Positions 43,311 through 52,988 of a stretch of DNA of 64,000 bases are shown here, piece by piece. The stretch is from Saprospiraceae bacterium (GTDB lineage: Bacteria; Bacteroidota; Bacteroidia; Chitinophagales; Saprospiraceae), in contig JADLHA010000048.1 in assembly GCA_020848995.1 (NCBI GenBank), forward strand, positions 62,001 through 126,000. The letters run 5' to 3'. Numbering within the stretch: position 1 is the first letter of the stretch; each line of letters starts with the position of its first letter. The notes beneath the pieces were generated by a model that saw nothing but the letters and a program-made list of their open reading frames with translations, was not told where the DNA came from and made no database searches. A program made the position numbers and the translations under genes.

Positions 43311-43420
43311 TTTCTTTCTTTCGGAGAATTCGCCCGCTGCCTGCCCATCGACCAGCAGGCTTTGGCCTCTCCTTTGTTAAAGCGAATCCAGGCGCACGCC
43401 GCAGATACTTACTTTTAGTG

Positions 43421-43428
43421 TAGGTTTG
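43421..43428 (+). promoter_or_regulatory. -7 box TAGGTTTG for the hydrolase-parA-parB operon
   Basis: Perfect TAnnTTTG followed by C. Transcription would start near 43435, just before ATG 43444. It overlaps the alternative TTG start at 43426 and argues against it. Confidence 0.55.
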
Positions 43429-43443
43429 CGTAAAATTCTGGTA

Positions 43444-44124
43444 ATGGAATTGCGTTACTACGGTCATTCTTGTTTTGCCGTTGAACTCCAGGGGAAGCGC
43501 CTGCTGTTCGATCCATTCATTACCGGCAATCCTTGGGCCTCAGGTGTTGATCTTGACGGCATTCAGCCTGAATTTATCCTCATTTCCCACGGTCATGGTG
43601 ACCATGTTGGAGACACTATTGAATTGGGTAAGAGGCACAAGGCTCACATAATCAGTACATACGAAGTCGTCAACTGGCTGGAGGCTCATGGAGTCTCCGG
43701 TACCGGAATGAACACCGGAGGCAAACGTGAATTTCCATTTGGTACCCTGCGCCTCGTACACGCGGTACATTCCAGCCAACTGCCCGACGGAGCTTATGGC
43801 GCCAATCCCGTTGGGTTTTGCCTTTATGGCAAGGGATTCAGTTTTTACTTTGCCGGAGACACCGCCCTGACCATGGATATGCAACTGATTCCCTTGCTGT
43901 GTCCCCCGTTGGATTTCGCCATTCTGCCGATAGGCGACCATTTTACCATGGGGTATGAAGACGCGATGCTGGCCAGCGACTTCATCCAATGTCCGAAGAT
44001 CGTTGGCTGTCATTACGATACCTTCTCACCCATAAAAATTGACCGGCAACAGGCCCAACAGGCATTTTTAGACAGGGGCAAAAGCCTCATACTTCCCGAA
44101 ATCGATCAACCGTTTACTGTCTGA
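43444..44124 (+). CDS. UPF0173-type metal-dependent hydrolase (metallo-beta-lactamase fold)
   Basis: A 226-residue metallo-beta-lactamase-fold protein starting [15 protein letters not shown]. The metal-binding motif [18 protein letters not shown] and the C-terminal [10 protein letters not shown] are present, as in the UPF0173 (YtkL-like) family, whose substrate is not established. It shares one base with parA (TGATG) and heads the operon with parA, parB and DUF5683. A link to chromosome partition is not known. Confidence 0.9.
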   Translation: MELRYYGHSCFAVELQGKRLLFDPFITGNPWASGVDLDGIQPEFILISHGHGDHVGDTIELGKRHKAHIISTYEVVNWLEAHGVSGTGMNTGGKREFPFGTLRLVHAVHSSQLPDGAYGANPVGFCLYGKGFSFYFAGDTALTMDMQLIPLLCPPLDFAILPIGDHFTMGYEDAMLASDFIQCPKIVGCHYDTFSPIKIDRQQAQQAFLDRGKSLILPEIDQPFTV

Positions 44125-44912
44125 TGGGAAAGATCGTTGCTATCGCAAATCAGAAAGGGGGCGTCGGCAAGACAACAACGGCCATCAACCTGGCCTCCTG
44201 TATTGCCATTCTCGAATATCGCGTATTGCTGGTAGATGCAGATCCCCAGGCAAACAGCACCTCTGGAACGGGCATTGCCTCTGCTGAGAACTCTCCGAGT
44301 TTGTACGATTGCATGATCAATGAGGCAGATCCACACCAGGCAATTGTAGCTTCTGATACACCAAATTTATTTGTGCTTCCGTCAAACATTGATCTCGTGG
44401 GAGCAGATATCGAGCTGGTAAATATGCCAGCACGCGAAAAGGTCCTCAAGCGGGTACTCGACCAGGTCCGGGGCGAATACGATTTTATTTTCATCGACTG
44501 TTTGCCTTCCCTCGGCCTGATCACCATCAATGCGCTGACCGCTGCTGACTCGGTAATCGTTCCGGTTCAATGCGAGCTGTTTGCTCTGGAAGGCTTGTCC
44601 AAGATCAGAAATACCATTGAACTCGTTCGCGCAGCACTCAACCCCGCTTTGGAAATCGAAGGTGTGTTGCTCAGTATGTACGACAAACGCCTGCGACTAT
44701 CGACCATGGTTGTCGAAAATATAAAATCCAATATTCAATTGCCCGTTTTTGAAACCATCATCCACCGGAATTCGCGCATTTCTGAAGCGCCGTTGGTAAA
44801 AAAGCCCGTTGTGCTGTACGATGCCGCGAGCAAGGGAAGCCATAATTTTTTAAACCTTGCAGACGAATTTCTCCGCAAGAACAAGGCCGGTGCCTATGAA
44901 ACAGAAAAGTGA
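44124..44912 (+). CDS. parA: Chromosome-partitioning ATPase ParA/Soj
   Basis: A 262-residue Walker-type ATPase that binds the nucleoid and, with ParB, moves newly copied origins. The deviant Walker A motif [12 protein letters not shown] (about 11-22), [25 protein letters not shown] and [13 protein letters not shown] are all intact. It overlaps the hydrolase by one base and parB by 17 bases, so expression is probably coupled. Length and motifs are those of the chromosomal Soj group rather than plasmid ParA, since there is no N-terminal DNA-binding extension. Confidence 0.95.
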   Translation: MGKIVAIANQKGGVGKTTTAINLASCIAILEYRVLLVDADPQANSTSGTGIASAENSPSLYDCMINEADPHQAIVASDTPNLFVLPSNIDLVGADIELVNMPAREKVLKRVLDQVRGEYDFIFIDCLPSLGLITINALTAADSVIVPVQCELFALEGLSKIRNTIELVRAALNPALEIEGVLLSMYDKRLRLSTMVVENIKSNIQLPVFETIIHRNSRISEAPLVKKPVVLYDAASKGSHNFLNLADEFLRKNKAGAYETEK

Positions 44913-45792
44913 ACTTGGGAAGGGATTAAAGGCCCTGCTGACGAGCATCAATACAGATCCTGTTGCACGTGTCGAGGCAGCAGAATCGACCGCAGTCAAC
45001 AGCGTGAATCTGCTTCCGATCGACCAGTTGTTTGCCAACCGCCATCAGCCAAGGCATGTTTTTGACGAAGAGCTGATTGCTGAACTTGCCGAATCCATTA
45101 AAACCTATGGAATCATCCAACCCCTGACCGTGAGGCAAACTGCACCCGGGCAGTATCAGGTGATCAGCGGGGAGCGAAGGTTGCGAGCAGCTAAACTGGC
45201 AGGACTTGAAATGCTTCCCGCCTATATTCGTACGGCAGATGACAACGCCATGCTGGAAATGGCCCTGGTCGAGAACATTCAGCGCGAGGACCTCAACCCC
45301 TTGGAAATTGCCATTTCATACCAGCGCCTTTGCGACGAATGCAATTACACCCAGGAGCAACTGGCTGAGCGCGTTGGCAAAAAGCGCAGCACGGTCGCGA
45401 ATTACATCCGTTTGCTGAAATTACCCGTGGAAGTGCAAAATGCACTCAAGGCAAAAACACTGACCATGGGACATGCGCGAGTCATTGCTGGAGTGGATGA
45501 CCTCCTGGTGCAAATGCAATTGTTCAGAGACATCCAACAAAGGGATATGTCGGTCCGCGATGCCGAAAAAACCGCTCAGGCCTATTCCCGCAAGCAGGCC
45601 AGGAGGCCTGTAAACCCTAAAAGTCCGCAGGTTAACGACAAGCAAATTGAACTGCTGGAACAGCGCATGAGCCAGTTCTTTGGCTACAAAGCGAGCATAC
45701 TCAGAAAGGAAAACGGAGAGGGACAAATTGTCATTCGTTTCAAGAATGACAACCAGTTAAACGACATTTTTGATCGCATTGACGAAGCGTGA
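44896..45792 (+). CDS. parB: Chromosome-partitioning protein ParB/Spo0J
   Basis: A 298-residue CTP-dependent DNA clamp that loads at parS and spreads. The CTPase region shows [31 protein letters not shown] (the GERRxRA box) and [14 protein letters not shown]; the parS-reading helix-turn-helix is at about 140-200 ([26 protein letters not shown]); the C-terminal dimer domain ends the protein. ATG at 44896 was chosen; the longer frame to 44857 lies inside parA. No good parS was found nearby: a CACGTG core at 44961-44976 matches only 10 of 16 positions. Confidence 0.95.
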   Translation: MKQKSELGKGLKALLTSINTDPVARVEAAESTAVNSVNLLPIDQLFANRHQPRHVFDEELIAELAESIKTYGIIQPLTVRQTAPGQYQVISGERRLRAAKLAGLEMLPAYIRTADDNAMLEMALVENIQREDLNPLEIAISYQRLCDECNYTQEQLAERVGKKRSTVANYIRLLKLPVEVQNALKAKTLTMGHARVIAGVDDLLVQMQLFRDIQQRDMSVRDAEKTAQAYSRKQARRPVNPKSPQVNDKQIELLEQRMSQFFGYKASILRKENGEGQIVIRFKNDNQLNDIFDRIDEA

Positions 45793-46355
45793 GCCGCACC
45801 TACTTGCTCGTTTCCATTCTTGCCTTGAAGGCCACGGCGCTTTGTATCGCGCAAACAGACACCCTCGCCATTCCTTCGAAAGACAAGGAGCTGGACAAAG
45901 GCATCATTCCGATTTTATTTTCGGGTAGGCCTGGCAAAGCCCTGGGCTTGTCGCTTTTGCTCCCGGGTGCCGGACAGGTTTACAATCGAAGCGCCTGGAA
46001 AGTGCCCATTGTATATGCCGGACTTGGGACCATGGCCTATTTCATTTATTTCAACTCGACTGAATTTAAACGCTACGACCGGGCATTGCGGGAACGGGTT
46101 GACCATCCTGCAGATCCGCAGGATGAGTTTGTAGGCATTCTGAGTGATGCGGGAATCAACAGCTATAGAAAATACTACGATAAGAATCTCCAGTTGAGCT
46201 ATATCGGTCTGGCATTTGTTTACCTGCTCAATGGAGTCGAAGCATTTGTCGACGCCCATTTAAAGGAATTTGATATTTCTACCGACCTCAGTCTGCAAAT
46301 TCAGGAAAGCGGAGATTCCGGTACGCCTGCCCTCTTGCTGTCATTTCGCTTCTGA
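45789..46355 (+). CDS. DUF5683 domain envelope protein
   Basis: A 188-residue protein starting at GTG 45789, overlapping the parB stop as GTGA. It has an N-terminal signal peptide, then the DUF5683 core KALGLSLLLPGAGQVYNRSAWKVPIVYAGLGTM-like segment with membrane helices, a soluble region with an NSYRKYYDKN motif, and a second helix (YIGLAFVYLLNGVEAFVDAHL). In Bacteroidota this family commonly follows parA-parB. Its function is unknown. It is the last gene of the operon; the convergent SCP2 gene ends 10 bases away. Confidence 0.88.
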   Translation: MSRTYLLVSILALKATALCIAQTDTLAIPSKDKELDKGIIPILFSGRPGKALGLSLLLPGAGQVYNRSAWKVPIVYAGLGTMAYFIYFNSTEFKRYDRALRERVDHPADPQDEFVGILSDAGINSYRKYYDKNLQLSYIGLAFVYLLNGVEAFVDAHLKEFDISTDLSLQIQESGDSGTPALLLSFRF

Positions 46356-46365
46356 ACAGACACAA

Positions 46366-46683
46366 TCACATCCAGCCCAGCAACTTTGCAAATTTCATCA
46401 TTTCGCCCTGATTGCTGATCTTCAGTTTCCCCTTTAGGATCGCGAGCATCGGGTTGAGTTCTCCTTTAAAGACCTTTTTTAAATCGTCTGCATCCGCTTT
46501 GATCACGCAGCTTGCTATGCCCGTGATTCCTTCAGTTGTCGTCATTCTGCCATCTTCAAGCTTTACGGTTACATTGCCCCCTTCTTCACCGCTAAGTATA
46601 AAATGGAAACAGGCAGACATGCCCGTTAACGCATTGACGTCAACTTTTTCCGGTAGGTGTAATAGAAATTCTCTGGTAGTCAT
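46366..46683 (-). CDS. SCP2 sterol-binding-domain protein
   Basis: A 105-residue protein that is essentially one SCP2 domain, a hydrophobic-pocket fold that binds lipids or fatty acyl-CoA. Typical segments are FHFILSGEEGGNVTVKLEDGR, CVIKADADDLKKVFKGELNPMLAILKGKLKISNQ and a final KFAKLL. It lies 22 bases after the M1 peptidase gene in the same direction and may be read from the same transcript. The ligand is unknown. Confidence 0.88.
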   Translation of the reverse strand: MTTREFLLHLPEKVDVNALTGMSACFHFILSGEEGGNVTVKLEDGRMTTTEGITGIASCVIKADADDLKKVFKGELNPMLAILKGKLKISNQGEMMKFAKLLGWM

Positions 46684-46705
46684 TCAGTGTGTATTTCTTA
46701 TTAGA

Positions 46706-48559
46706 TCATTCGGAATGGGTAAAATAACAATCGTTTGATGGATCTGTATCTGCAAGTTGACGTTCCGGATTCAGGCAGATTGCAGCTACATCTTCTGGGC
46801 GGCAGTCGAGCTGTAGCATATAGTGTGGGTTTACCCAGGACCAGGCCGTCAGGGTATGTACCTGAGATTCCTTGGGGAATTGTTTTCCGCCCCGCATGAG
46901 GTTGAGTGGAATGTAATACCGAATCGCCGTTCCATCATTTTTAAGCACCAGAATTTCGACAGGCATCGGAAACTCCCCACGACGGGATAGATGGCAACGG
47001 ACAGAGCCATTGACTTCATCCAGTGAGTCGATAGCATAATCAATGCGCTTGGTGGTATGGACAAAATAATTGTCAAACCAATCGAGCTCCAGGCCGGATG
47101 TCTTTTCCATGGTCCGGAAGAAATCTTCCGGTTCCGGGTGTTTGAATTTCCATTGTTGGTAGTAGCGGAGCATGCCCTGAAGAAACGTCTTTCGCCCCAT
47201 TAAGTAGCTGAGCTGGTGAAGGCATAAAGCCCCCTTGCTATAGGCGCCCATGCCATAGGCGCGATTGGTCTTAAAGTGGTCCGCATGCGTGCACAACGGA
47301 TCTGCCTCGCCCTGTTCCGCAAACTTCGCAAAGGCTTCCAGGTTGGCCCGGTGAGGGTCATCTTCGAGTTGGCCGGGCACAAGCCTCAAACCGCGCAGAT
47401 GATTGATGGTTTCGGATTCGACAAAAGATGTGAATCCTTCATCCATCCACGGATACATTCCTTCGTGCGTTGCTACCACCCCGTGGTACCAGCTGTGGAG
47501 CAGTTCGTGGGTGGCAACTCCAACAAGGCTGTTTAACGGACGTTTTCCGGTGATCAATGTGGCCATCGGGTATTCCATGCCGCCATCTCCACCCTGGATA
47601 AAAGCATACTTAGGATAGGGATATTCGCCATAATGTGCCTCAATAAACCGGAAAGCACTGTCCATGATGGGCAGCAACTGGCTCCAGCTTGATTTGAATG
47701 AAGGATCGCTCAGGTAAAATGCCTCCAGTATGCATCCATTTGAACGGTGGTAATCGGCCTTGACAAAATCCGGATCGGCAACCCAAACAAAATCGTGTAC
47801 TTTTTCCGCACGGATCACCCACGTCCGTTTATTGCCGGAATTGAGCGGTAGCGGTTTATTGCAAGGCCCGATGCCGGGATTTTGCAATATGCCGGTGTGT
47901 GCCAGACAATAGCTGCTATCGATCTCTATCTGCACCTGGAAATTGCCAAAGATTCCATAAAATTCACGTGCGATGTACGGGTCGGTGTGCCATCCCCTTT
48001 TGTCGTATTGACATAATTTGGGATACCATTGGGCCATGGAATAGTCAATGCCCTCCCTGTTATTGCGACCCGTTCTACGGATCTGGATTGGAATCTGGGA
48101 GCGAAAGTTGAGCTCGATGCGAACGCTGTCGCCGGGAAGGCAGGCGCGTTTTAATGAAACGCTGAGGAGGGTTCCCGAAACGGAATAATCAAGGATATGG
48201 CCTTCCTGACGGACTGCCTTTACGTCAACCCATCCGTTTTCATGGGGTTTAAGCTGGCTGATCCGGGCGCCAACCCGGGGGTCTGGATCCGGTAGTTGGC
48301 GCGACCTGACATCCATGTCACTGCCGGGTTGAAAGGCGTTGTAATACAAATGAAAATGCAATTCATCCAAAGTATCCGGACTGTGGTTGTAAAGGGTCGT
48401 GTACTGGATTCCGGAAAATTGGTGCTTTTGGACATCCATGTTTACCGAAATAAAATAGGCCACTTCCTGCTGCCAGGATGACGCCTGACCGTTGAGTATT
48501 GGATTGTGAACCGATAATAACCAGATGATGAATGCGGTCTTAGCGTAGCGTAGGGTCAT
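46706..48559 (-). CDS. M1 family zinc metallopeptidase (aminopeptidase-like)
   Basis: A 617-residue exported peptidase. ATG at 48559 (MTLRYAKTAFIIWLL) gives a signal peptide and overlaps the upstream stop as ATGA; the open frame extends 71 residues further, but into the neighbouring gene. The zinc site is complete: His351, Glu352 and His355 in HELLHSW and Glu374 in MDEGF, with 18 residues between. The GGMEYP motif, equivalent to GxMEN, holds the substrate amino terminus. It is probably periplasmic or surface-exposed and trims peptides. It follows a CPBP protease gene. Confidence 0.92.
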   Translation of the reverse strand: MTLRYAKTAFIIWLLSVHNPILNGQASSWQQEVAYFISVNMDVQKHQFSGIQYTTLYNHSPDTLDELHFHLYYNAFQPGSDMDVRSRQLPDPDPRVGARISQLKPHENGWVDVKAVRQEGHILDYSVSGTLLSVSLKRACLPGDSVRIELNFRSQIPIQIRRTGRNNREGIDYSMAQWYPKLCQYDKRGWHTDPYIAREFYGIFGNFQVQIEIDSSYCLAHTGILQNPGIGPCNKPLPLNSGNKRTWVIRAEKVHDFVWVADPDFVKADYHRSNGCILEAFYLSDPSFKSSWSQLLPIMDSAFRFIEAHYGEYPYPKYAFIQGGDGGMEYPMATLITGKRPLNSLVGVATHELLHSWYHGVVATHEGMYPWMDEGFTSFVESETINHLRGLRLVPGQLEDDPHRANLEAFAKFAEQGEADPLCTHADHFKTNRAYGMGAYSKGALCLHQLSYLMGRKTFLQGMLRYYQQWKFKHPEPEDFFRTMEKTSGLELDWFDNYFVHTTKRIDYAIDSLDEVNGSVRCHLSRRGEFPMPVEILVLKNDGTAIRYYIPLNLMRGGKQFPKESQVHTLTAWSWVNPHYMLQLDCRPEDVAAICLNPERQLADTDPSNDCYFTHSE

Positions 48560-49443
48560 ATCCGGAATCCTTCTCGTTGTTTTTGTGAGTATAAAATGAG
48601 GATAAAGATGGCTACAAAGGACGATATAATGGACCATGGCCCCAAGGAAGGCAAATCGCTGACTTGCCCTGAAGTAAACCCAAGCCGGTTCAGTGCCAGC
48701 CATCCAAAGTTGTTTGCGGTGTGCAGTCCCATACCGAACTCTATGCCGGATGAAGCCCTTGCAAGCAGGCATAAAAGGGACCCAATGACAAAAAGGTACC
48801 CCACGGTCAATCCGTCTGTGGTGGTTTCCAACTTCCTACCGGGGAGGTGTACAAAAGCAAAAACCATACTGCTGAGCAGGATGGCTGCCCAAGGCTTCCT
48901 CAATGCCGATGATAAGACCTTGGGCAAATAAGACCTGAACATCAATTCCTCTAAACTGGCAAGCAAGGCAGTGTGGAGGAGCAATACGAGCAGATCCCTT
49001 CCCGGGATCGACCGCGTCAGGTTCAGACTGGTCGCAAGATCCGGCCAGAAAATCAGGGCGTTGACCCCGATCAAGCTGAGGAAAAGAGAAAATGCAACGG
49101 CGAAGTGGCCCAATCGAAATCTAAGCTGTTGACTGACAAGGGCGCGGATATTGCTTTTGTGAAAACCGGCAAACAGAAAGGCAAAACAAAGAATCGACAG
49201 CGCGGTGGAGATTGAATTTTCTAAAAGGCGGCCTGTAAGATGGTCCAAAAAAACGGAATGAGATGCTGCTGCCTTGGCAATCACCGAGAAGAACAGGTGG
49301 CATGCCAAAAAGAGGGCAATGGTCAGCAAGGCACGGAAGCCTGTATGTGGACCCTCCAGCCCCCAAAGGAAAAAGTCATTTTGGTATGTGTTCAGTGCCT
49401 TCAAAGGGTAAGGAATTGCCACCCGATCCGGGTTGATTTGCAA
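48556..49443 (-). CDS. CPBP family intramembrane glutamic protease
   Basis: A multi-pass membrane protein of up to 295 residues with about eight hydrophobic segments. It has the three catalytic motifs of the CAAX/CPBP (Abi) group: EELMFRSYL (EExxxR), FAFVHL (FxxxH) and HTANN (HxxxN). The family includes prenyl-protein proteases and bacteriocin-immunity-like proteins; the role here is open. The start is uncertain: TTG at 49443 or GTG at 49422, and a near-match -7 box overlaps the former. Its stop overlaps the M1 peptidase start. Confidence 0.87.
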   Translation of the reverse strand: MQINPDRVAIPYPLKALNTYQNDFFLWGLEGPHTGFRALLTIALFLACHLFFSVIAKAAASHSVFLDHLTGRLLENSISTALSILCFAFLFAGFHKSNIRALVSQQLRFRLGHFAVAFSLFLSLIGVNALIFWPDLATSLNLTRSIPGRDLLVLLLHTALLASLEELMFRSYLPKVLSSALRKPWAAILLSSMVFAFVHLPGRKLETTTDGLTVGYLFVIGSLLCLLARASSGIEFGMGLHTANNFGWLALNRLGFTSGQVSDLPSLGPWSIISSFVAIFILILYSQKQREGFRI

Positions 49444-49451
49444 AAATCGGC

Positions 49452-49459
49452 TAATTTTG
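49452..49459 (+). promoter_or_regulatory. -7 box TAATTTTG directly before the DUF6580 start
   Basis: Perfect TAnnTTTG ending only four bases before ATG 49464, so transcription would begin at or very near the start codon. No TTTG element stands at the standard distance. Confidence 0.5.
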
Positions 49460-49463
49460 TTTC

Positions 49464-50027
49464 ATGGGACAAGTACGTGCATCAAATTGGATCACCACGG
49501 TTCTGGTATTGGCTGCAATCTTGGTGTTCAGCCGCATTTTTCCGCACCCGCCAAATTTTACGGCAACCATTGCCTGTATCTTATTTGGGGCGGCCTATGT
49601 GCGGACGAGCTGGAGTTGGATGGTGCTTATGGGCGCCTACTGGCTAGGAGACCTGGCAATTAACAACCTCATCTATCCTTCCGATCTCAGTTTTACCTGG
49701 TTTACCAGGGGATTTTCCCAACTTCTGGTGGCCTATCTACTGGTATTTGCCACTGCCCGGTGGTTTTTGGCAAAGGGCCCCCTACCTCTACAGGTTCTGA
49801 TGGGCGCTTTTTGCGGTTCCCTGGTATTTTTTCTCGTGAGCAACCTTGCAGTCTGGGCGGGAGGTTCGATGTATCCTCTTACGGTCCAGGGCCTTCTTGC
49901 CTGTTATTCTGCAGCCATTCCTTTCTTTGGCAATGAACTGGCTGGCACGGTATTTTATTCCTCTGTGATTTTTGGCCTTTACTGGCTGCGCGAACCAAAC
50001 TGGAGCGCGACGTTCCATAGGAACTGA
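49464..50027 (+). CDS. DUF6580 family membrane protein
   Basis: A 187-residue integral membrane protein with five or six helices (ITTVLVLAAILVFSRIF, IACILFGAAYV, WMVLMGAYWLGDLAINNLIY, LLVAYLLVFATARWF, LQVLMGAFCGSLVFFLVSNLAVW). The length, the GD-I-N-N motif and the topology resemble the S components of ECF vitamin transporters, which is how this family is usually described; no EcfA/EcfT genes are close by. A cobalamin adenosyltransferase lies convergently next to it, which makes a corrinoid or vitamin substrate a thought but no more. ATG 49464 is almost on top of its promoter box. Confidence 0.82.
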   Translation: MGQVRASNWITTVLVLAAILVFSRIFPHPPNFTATIACILFGAAYVRTSWSWMVLMGAYWLGDLAINNLIYPSDLSFTWFTRGFSQLLVAYLLVFATARWFLAKGPLPLQVLMGAFCGSLVFFLVSNLAVWAGGSMYPLTVQGLLACYSAAIPFFGNELAGTVFYSSVIFGLYWLREPNWSATFHRN

Positions 50028-50132
50028 TCCGGATTCCCTTCATTTAGATTGCCTTTAATCGTGGAGGGCATGAGGAGCTCTTCCAACTTTGAACCTGGAT
50101 GCCGCGGCTATGATGGATTTATGGTCATTGAA

Positions 50133-50675
50133 CTAAGGGATCCATGCTATTTCCCGGCCACCGGCCTGGTGTGACAAATGCCGGGCGAAGACGAAAAGAA
50201 AATCAGACAGACGGTTCAGGTACACCACAATCTCCGGGTTTACTGATTCCTGTGAGATCAGGCTGACCAATCGGCGCTCAGCCCTTCGGCAGACGGTGCG
50301 GCAGATGTGGGCCTGGGCACTGGCTACATTGCCTCCGGGCAGAATGAAGTTCTTCAGGGGTGGTAGGGAGGATTCCATCTCATCGATCATCGATTCCAGT
50401 TCCAGCTCTTTTCCTACGGGAATAGGGGGCAGTTTTAGGCCTGATTTTTCCGGGTCTGCAGCGAGGTGGGATCCAATGGTGAACAGCAGGGATTGGATTG
50501 CTGTCAGACGCGCTTCCCATACTGGAAGCTGGCAGGTAACGGCAAGCAAGCCCAATTGTGCATTCAATTCATCTATTGTCCCATATGCCTCGATCCGCAA
50601 GTCATCCTTGGGGAGCCGCCTGCCTCCGTAGAGGGAGGTAGTGCCCTGGTCACCGGTTTTGGTGTAGATTTTCAC
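50133..50675 (-). CDS. ATP:cob(I)alamin adenosyltransferase (PduO type)
   Basis: A 180-residue enzyme that transfers adenosyl from ATP to cob(I)alamin, giving coenzyme B12. The N-terminal ATP motif [28 protein letters not shown], a C-terminal [11 protein letters not shown] and [13 protein letters not shown] are those of PduO/MMAB proteins. It overlaps the ABC ATPase gene by 26 bases, so the two are probably translated together. A B12-dependent enzyme must be present elsewhere in the genome. Confidence 0.94.
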   Translation of the reverse strand: MKIYTKTGDQGTTSLYGGRRLPKDDLRIEAYGTIDELNAQLGLLAVTCQLPVWEARLTAIQSLLFTIGSHLAADPEKSGLKLPPIPVGKELELESMIDEMESSLPPLKNFILPGGNVASAQAHICRTVCRRAERRLVSLISQESVNPEIVVYLNRLSDFLFVFARHLSHQAGGREIAWIP

Positions 50676-51363
50676 GTTGCATCAATTTGTCGGACTCAAT
50701 CATGCCATCGCGCATTCTAACGATGCGAAAAGCCTTTTGGGCCACGTCGTTTTCATGCGTGATCAGTATGATCGTATTGCCCATTTCATGAATCTTTTGA
50801 AAAATGGCCAGGATCTCCTCGCTGGTCTTGGTATCCAGGTTTCCGGTGGGTTCATCCGCAAGGATGATCGATGGGTTGTTCACCAGCGCTCTGGCAATGG
50901 CGACCCTTTGCCTTTGGCCCCCGCTCAGTTCGTTTGGTTTGTGGTGCATGCGGTCCGCAAGCCCCACGTCGATCAGCCGCTCCTTTGCAATCTGTTCGCG
51001 GCGCGCCCGGGATGCTCCCGCGTAAACGAGGGGCATTGCAACGTTGTCCAGGGCGGAGATCCTGGGCAGCAAATTAAACGTCTGGAACACAAAGCCAATT
51101 TCTTTGTTCCGGACTTCTGCCAGTTCATCATCATTCATCGAACTGACGTCTTTCCCATTGAGCATGTAGCTGCCGGAGCTTGGCGTGTCCAGGCAACCGA
51201 TGAGGTTCATGAGGGTGGATTTACCACTTCCGGAAGGCCCCATCAAGGCGAGAAACTCATTGCGGGCAATGTCCAGGTCAATGTTGCGCAGGGCTTCTAC
51301 CTGTTCGTCGCCCATTTGGTATACTTTTCGGATGCCGCGCAGCTCGATGATCGAGTTTTTCAT
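50650..51363 (-). CDS. ABC transporter ATP-binding protein, LolD/MacB group
   Basis: A 237-residue ATPase with Walker [10 protein letters not shown], the Q-loop FQTFNLLP, signature LSGGQRQR, Walker [13 protein letters not shown] and the switch histidine in ITHE. This set is typical of the LolD/MacB/FtsE family, which powers FtsX-like permeases. The LolC/FtsX-like permease at 54133-55377 lies a few genes away and could be the partner, although the two are not in one operon. An imperfect -7 box TAATTTTA lies just before the start. Confidence 0.92.
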   Translation of the reverse strand: MKNSIIELRGIRKVYQMGDEQVEALRNIDLDIARNEFLALMGPSGSGKSTLMNLIGCLDTPSSGSYMLNGKDVSSMNDDELAEVRNKEIGFVFQTFNLLPRISALDNVAMPLVYAGASRARREQIAKERLIDVGLADRMHHKPNELSGGQRQRVAIARALVNNPSIILADEPTGNLDTKTSEEILAIFQKIHEMGNTIILITHENDVAQKAFRIVRMRDGMIESDKLMQRENLHQNR

Positions 51364-51474
51364 AGAACAATGGTAAAATTAGTCATTAAGCAGCAGAGCG
51401 CCTTGCGATTTTAGCTCCGCGAGCCTGCCAGCCAGACCAAAAACGGATAATTCCCGATGAATCGCCACAAAACG

Positions 51475-51482
51475 TATTTTTG
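51475..51482 (+). promoter_or_regulatory. -7 box TATTTTTG for the deoxynucleoside kinase
   Basis: Perfect TAnnTTTG followed by C. Transcription would start near 51489, about 20 bases before ATG 51510. The alternative TTG start at 51480 lies inside the box. Confidence 0.55.
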
Positions 51483-51509
51483 CGACTTACAACTGCTCCG
51501 CATCCGGAA

Positions 51510-52154
51510 ATGAAACACATTGCTGTTGCTGGAAACATTGGTTCGGGTAAAACCAGCTTGTGTGCTGCTCTGGGAAAGCATTTCCAGTGGGAGGTACATT
51601 ACGAGGAGGCGGGTACCAATCCTTACCTCAGCGATTTTTACTATGACATGCCCAGGTGGTCGTTTAACCTGCAGGTATTCTTTCTCAATAGCCGTTTCCG
51701 CCAAATCGTAGAGATACAGCAGGGAAGTAAAACGGTATTGCAGGATCGCACCATTTACGAAGACGCTCATATTTTTGCCCCAAATCTGCATGAAATGGGT
51801 CTTATGACCCGCCGGGATTTTGAAAATTATTTTTCGCTGTTCGAGATTATGATGAGCACGATTCAGCCTCCGGACCTCATCATCTATTTAAGAGCATCTA
51901 TTCCAACCCTCGTAAAGCACATCCAGGTACGCGGAAGAAATTATGAGGGGAACATGAGCCTGGATTATCTAAAGCGACTGAACCAGCGGTATGAGGATTG
52001 GGTGAGCCAATACCGGCAAAGCCCGCTGGCTATAATCAATGTCGATGAACTCGATTTTATGAACCGCCCGGAACATTTAGCAGAGGTTATCGATGCAGTC
52101 AATGCGAATGTGCACGGCTTATTCAAGCCGGGAGATGGTCAGGCTGCCGGCTAG
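51510..52154 (+). CDS. Deoxynucleoside kinase
   Basis: A 214-residue salvage kinase that phosphorylates deoxynucleosides with ATP. It begins MKHIAVAGNIGSGKTS with the P-loop. WSFNLQVFFLNSRF, the DRTIYEDAHIFA motif holding the catalytic acid and arginine, and a LID-like RGRNYE segment follow. The sequence resembles the dGK/dAK and dCK group rather than thymidine kinase. ATG at 51510 is supported by the promoter box. Its TAG forms CTAG (52151-52154) with the convergent methyltransferase stop. Confidence 0.92.
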   Translation: MKHIAVAGNIGSGKTSLCAALGKHFQWEVHYEEAGTNPYLSDFYYDMPRWSFNLQVFFLNSRFRQIVEIQQGSKTVLQDRTIYEDAHIFAPNLHEMGLMTRRDFENYFSLFEIMMSTIQPPDLIIYLRASIPTLVKHIQVRGRNYEGNMSLDYLKRLNQRYEDWVSQYRQSPLAIINVDELDFMNRPEHLAEVIDAVNANVHGLFKPGDGQAAG

Positions 52155-52969
52155 CGCTGAAGGCGACACTGCATGAAACTGTAATAAAATGCGGAGGATG
52201 GATTTTCGCGCAACTGTAGCATCTCGCGTCTTACTTTTTGCCAGTCACTGTTGGAAATTCTTCCGGATGAGATCATCTGCCTGGAAGCGCTTTCCGCCAG
52301 GCTGATCCAGTAGTTCCATATTTCCGTTCGTTTCTGAGGGACAGCGGCATCGAAATACAGGGTTTTAGCCCGGGTTTCCAGCTTGGTGTGGTTGAGTTTA
52401 GCACACATGGCTCCAAGCTGGATGCCAATGTTGCCATTTCCACCAAGTGATTCCTGGAATGCATTCATTTGGTTCCAGAAGTCTTCCAATGCAGCTGATT
52501 TTGGGAAGTGCTCAAAGCTGTTGTTGAACACTTCGGTTAAGTACACCCAACCTCCGGGAGCAACGACCCGGTGAGCCTCTGCGAGCAGGGCTTCTGGGTG
52601 CCGGACGTGTTCCAATACCCAGACCATCAATGCACAATCAAAGGATGCTGTGTCAAAAGGAAGGGCGTTCCCCTGTCCTTTGATCAAGGCGTACCGGTTG
52701 TTGAATGCGGCTTCAGCTTCCAGGTAAGCGCTTGCGCCTGCGAGTTGTTCGGCTGATAGATCGATGCCGGTTATGTGAATGTGGGGATAGCATTGCATGA
52801 CATAGCGCATCTGCGCTCCAGTTCCACAACCAATTTCGAGCATCCGGGAAGCACCTTCAAGCCCAATAAATTCATAGATCTGAGGCCCCAACAGGTCATT
52901 TTGCAAATGGAGTCTTTTTTGTTCTTCGCTGCTAAACCCGTGCAGGTACTTTGACGAACGTTTGACCAT
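52151..52969 (-). CDS. Class I SAM-dependent methyltransferase
   Basis: A 272-residue soluble methyltransferase. Motif I is MLEIGCGTGAQMRYV, followed by ITGIDLSAEQL, LPFDTASFDCALMVWVLEHVRHPEALLAEAHRVVAPGG-like methyltransferase-11 features. The C-terminal third (after LEDFWNQMNAFQESLGG) is less common and may set specificity. The substrate is unknown. It shares a 4-base stop with the convergent kinase gene and lies 19 bases after corA. Confidence 0.88.
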   Translation of the reverse strand: MVKRSSKYLHGFSSEEQKRLHLQNDLLGPQIYEFIGLEGASRMLEIGCGTGAQMRYVMQCYPHIHITGIDLSAEQLAGASAYLEAEAAFNNRYALIKGQGNALPFDTASFDCALMVWVLEHVRHPEALLAEAHRVVAPGGWVYLTEVFNNSFEHFPKSAALEDFWNQMNAFQESLGGNGNIGIQLGAMCAKLNHTKLETRAKTLYFDAAVPQKRTEIWNYWISLAESASRQMISSGRISNSDWQKVRREMLQLRENPSSAFYYSFMQCRLQR

Positions 52970-52988
52970 TCGAAATTGGGTTGTGAGC

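Noticed and set aside
44961..44976. CACGTG-centred site inside parB as a possible parS
   Set aside because: It matches the parS consensus at only 10 of 16 positions and one half-site is lost.
48560..48772. N-terminal extension of the M1 peptidase (71 residues)
   Set aside because: It lies in the CPBP protease gene, and the ATG at 48559 gives a proper signal peptide and an ATGA overlap.
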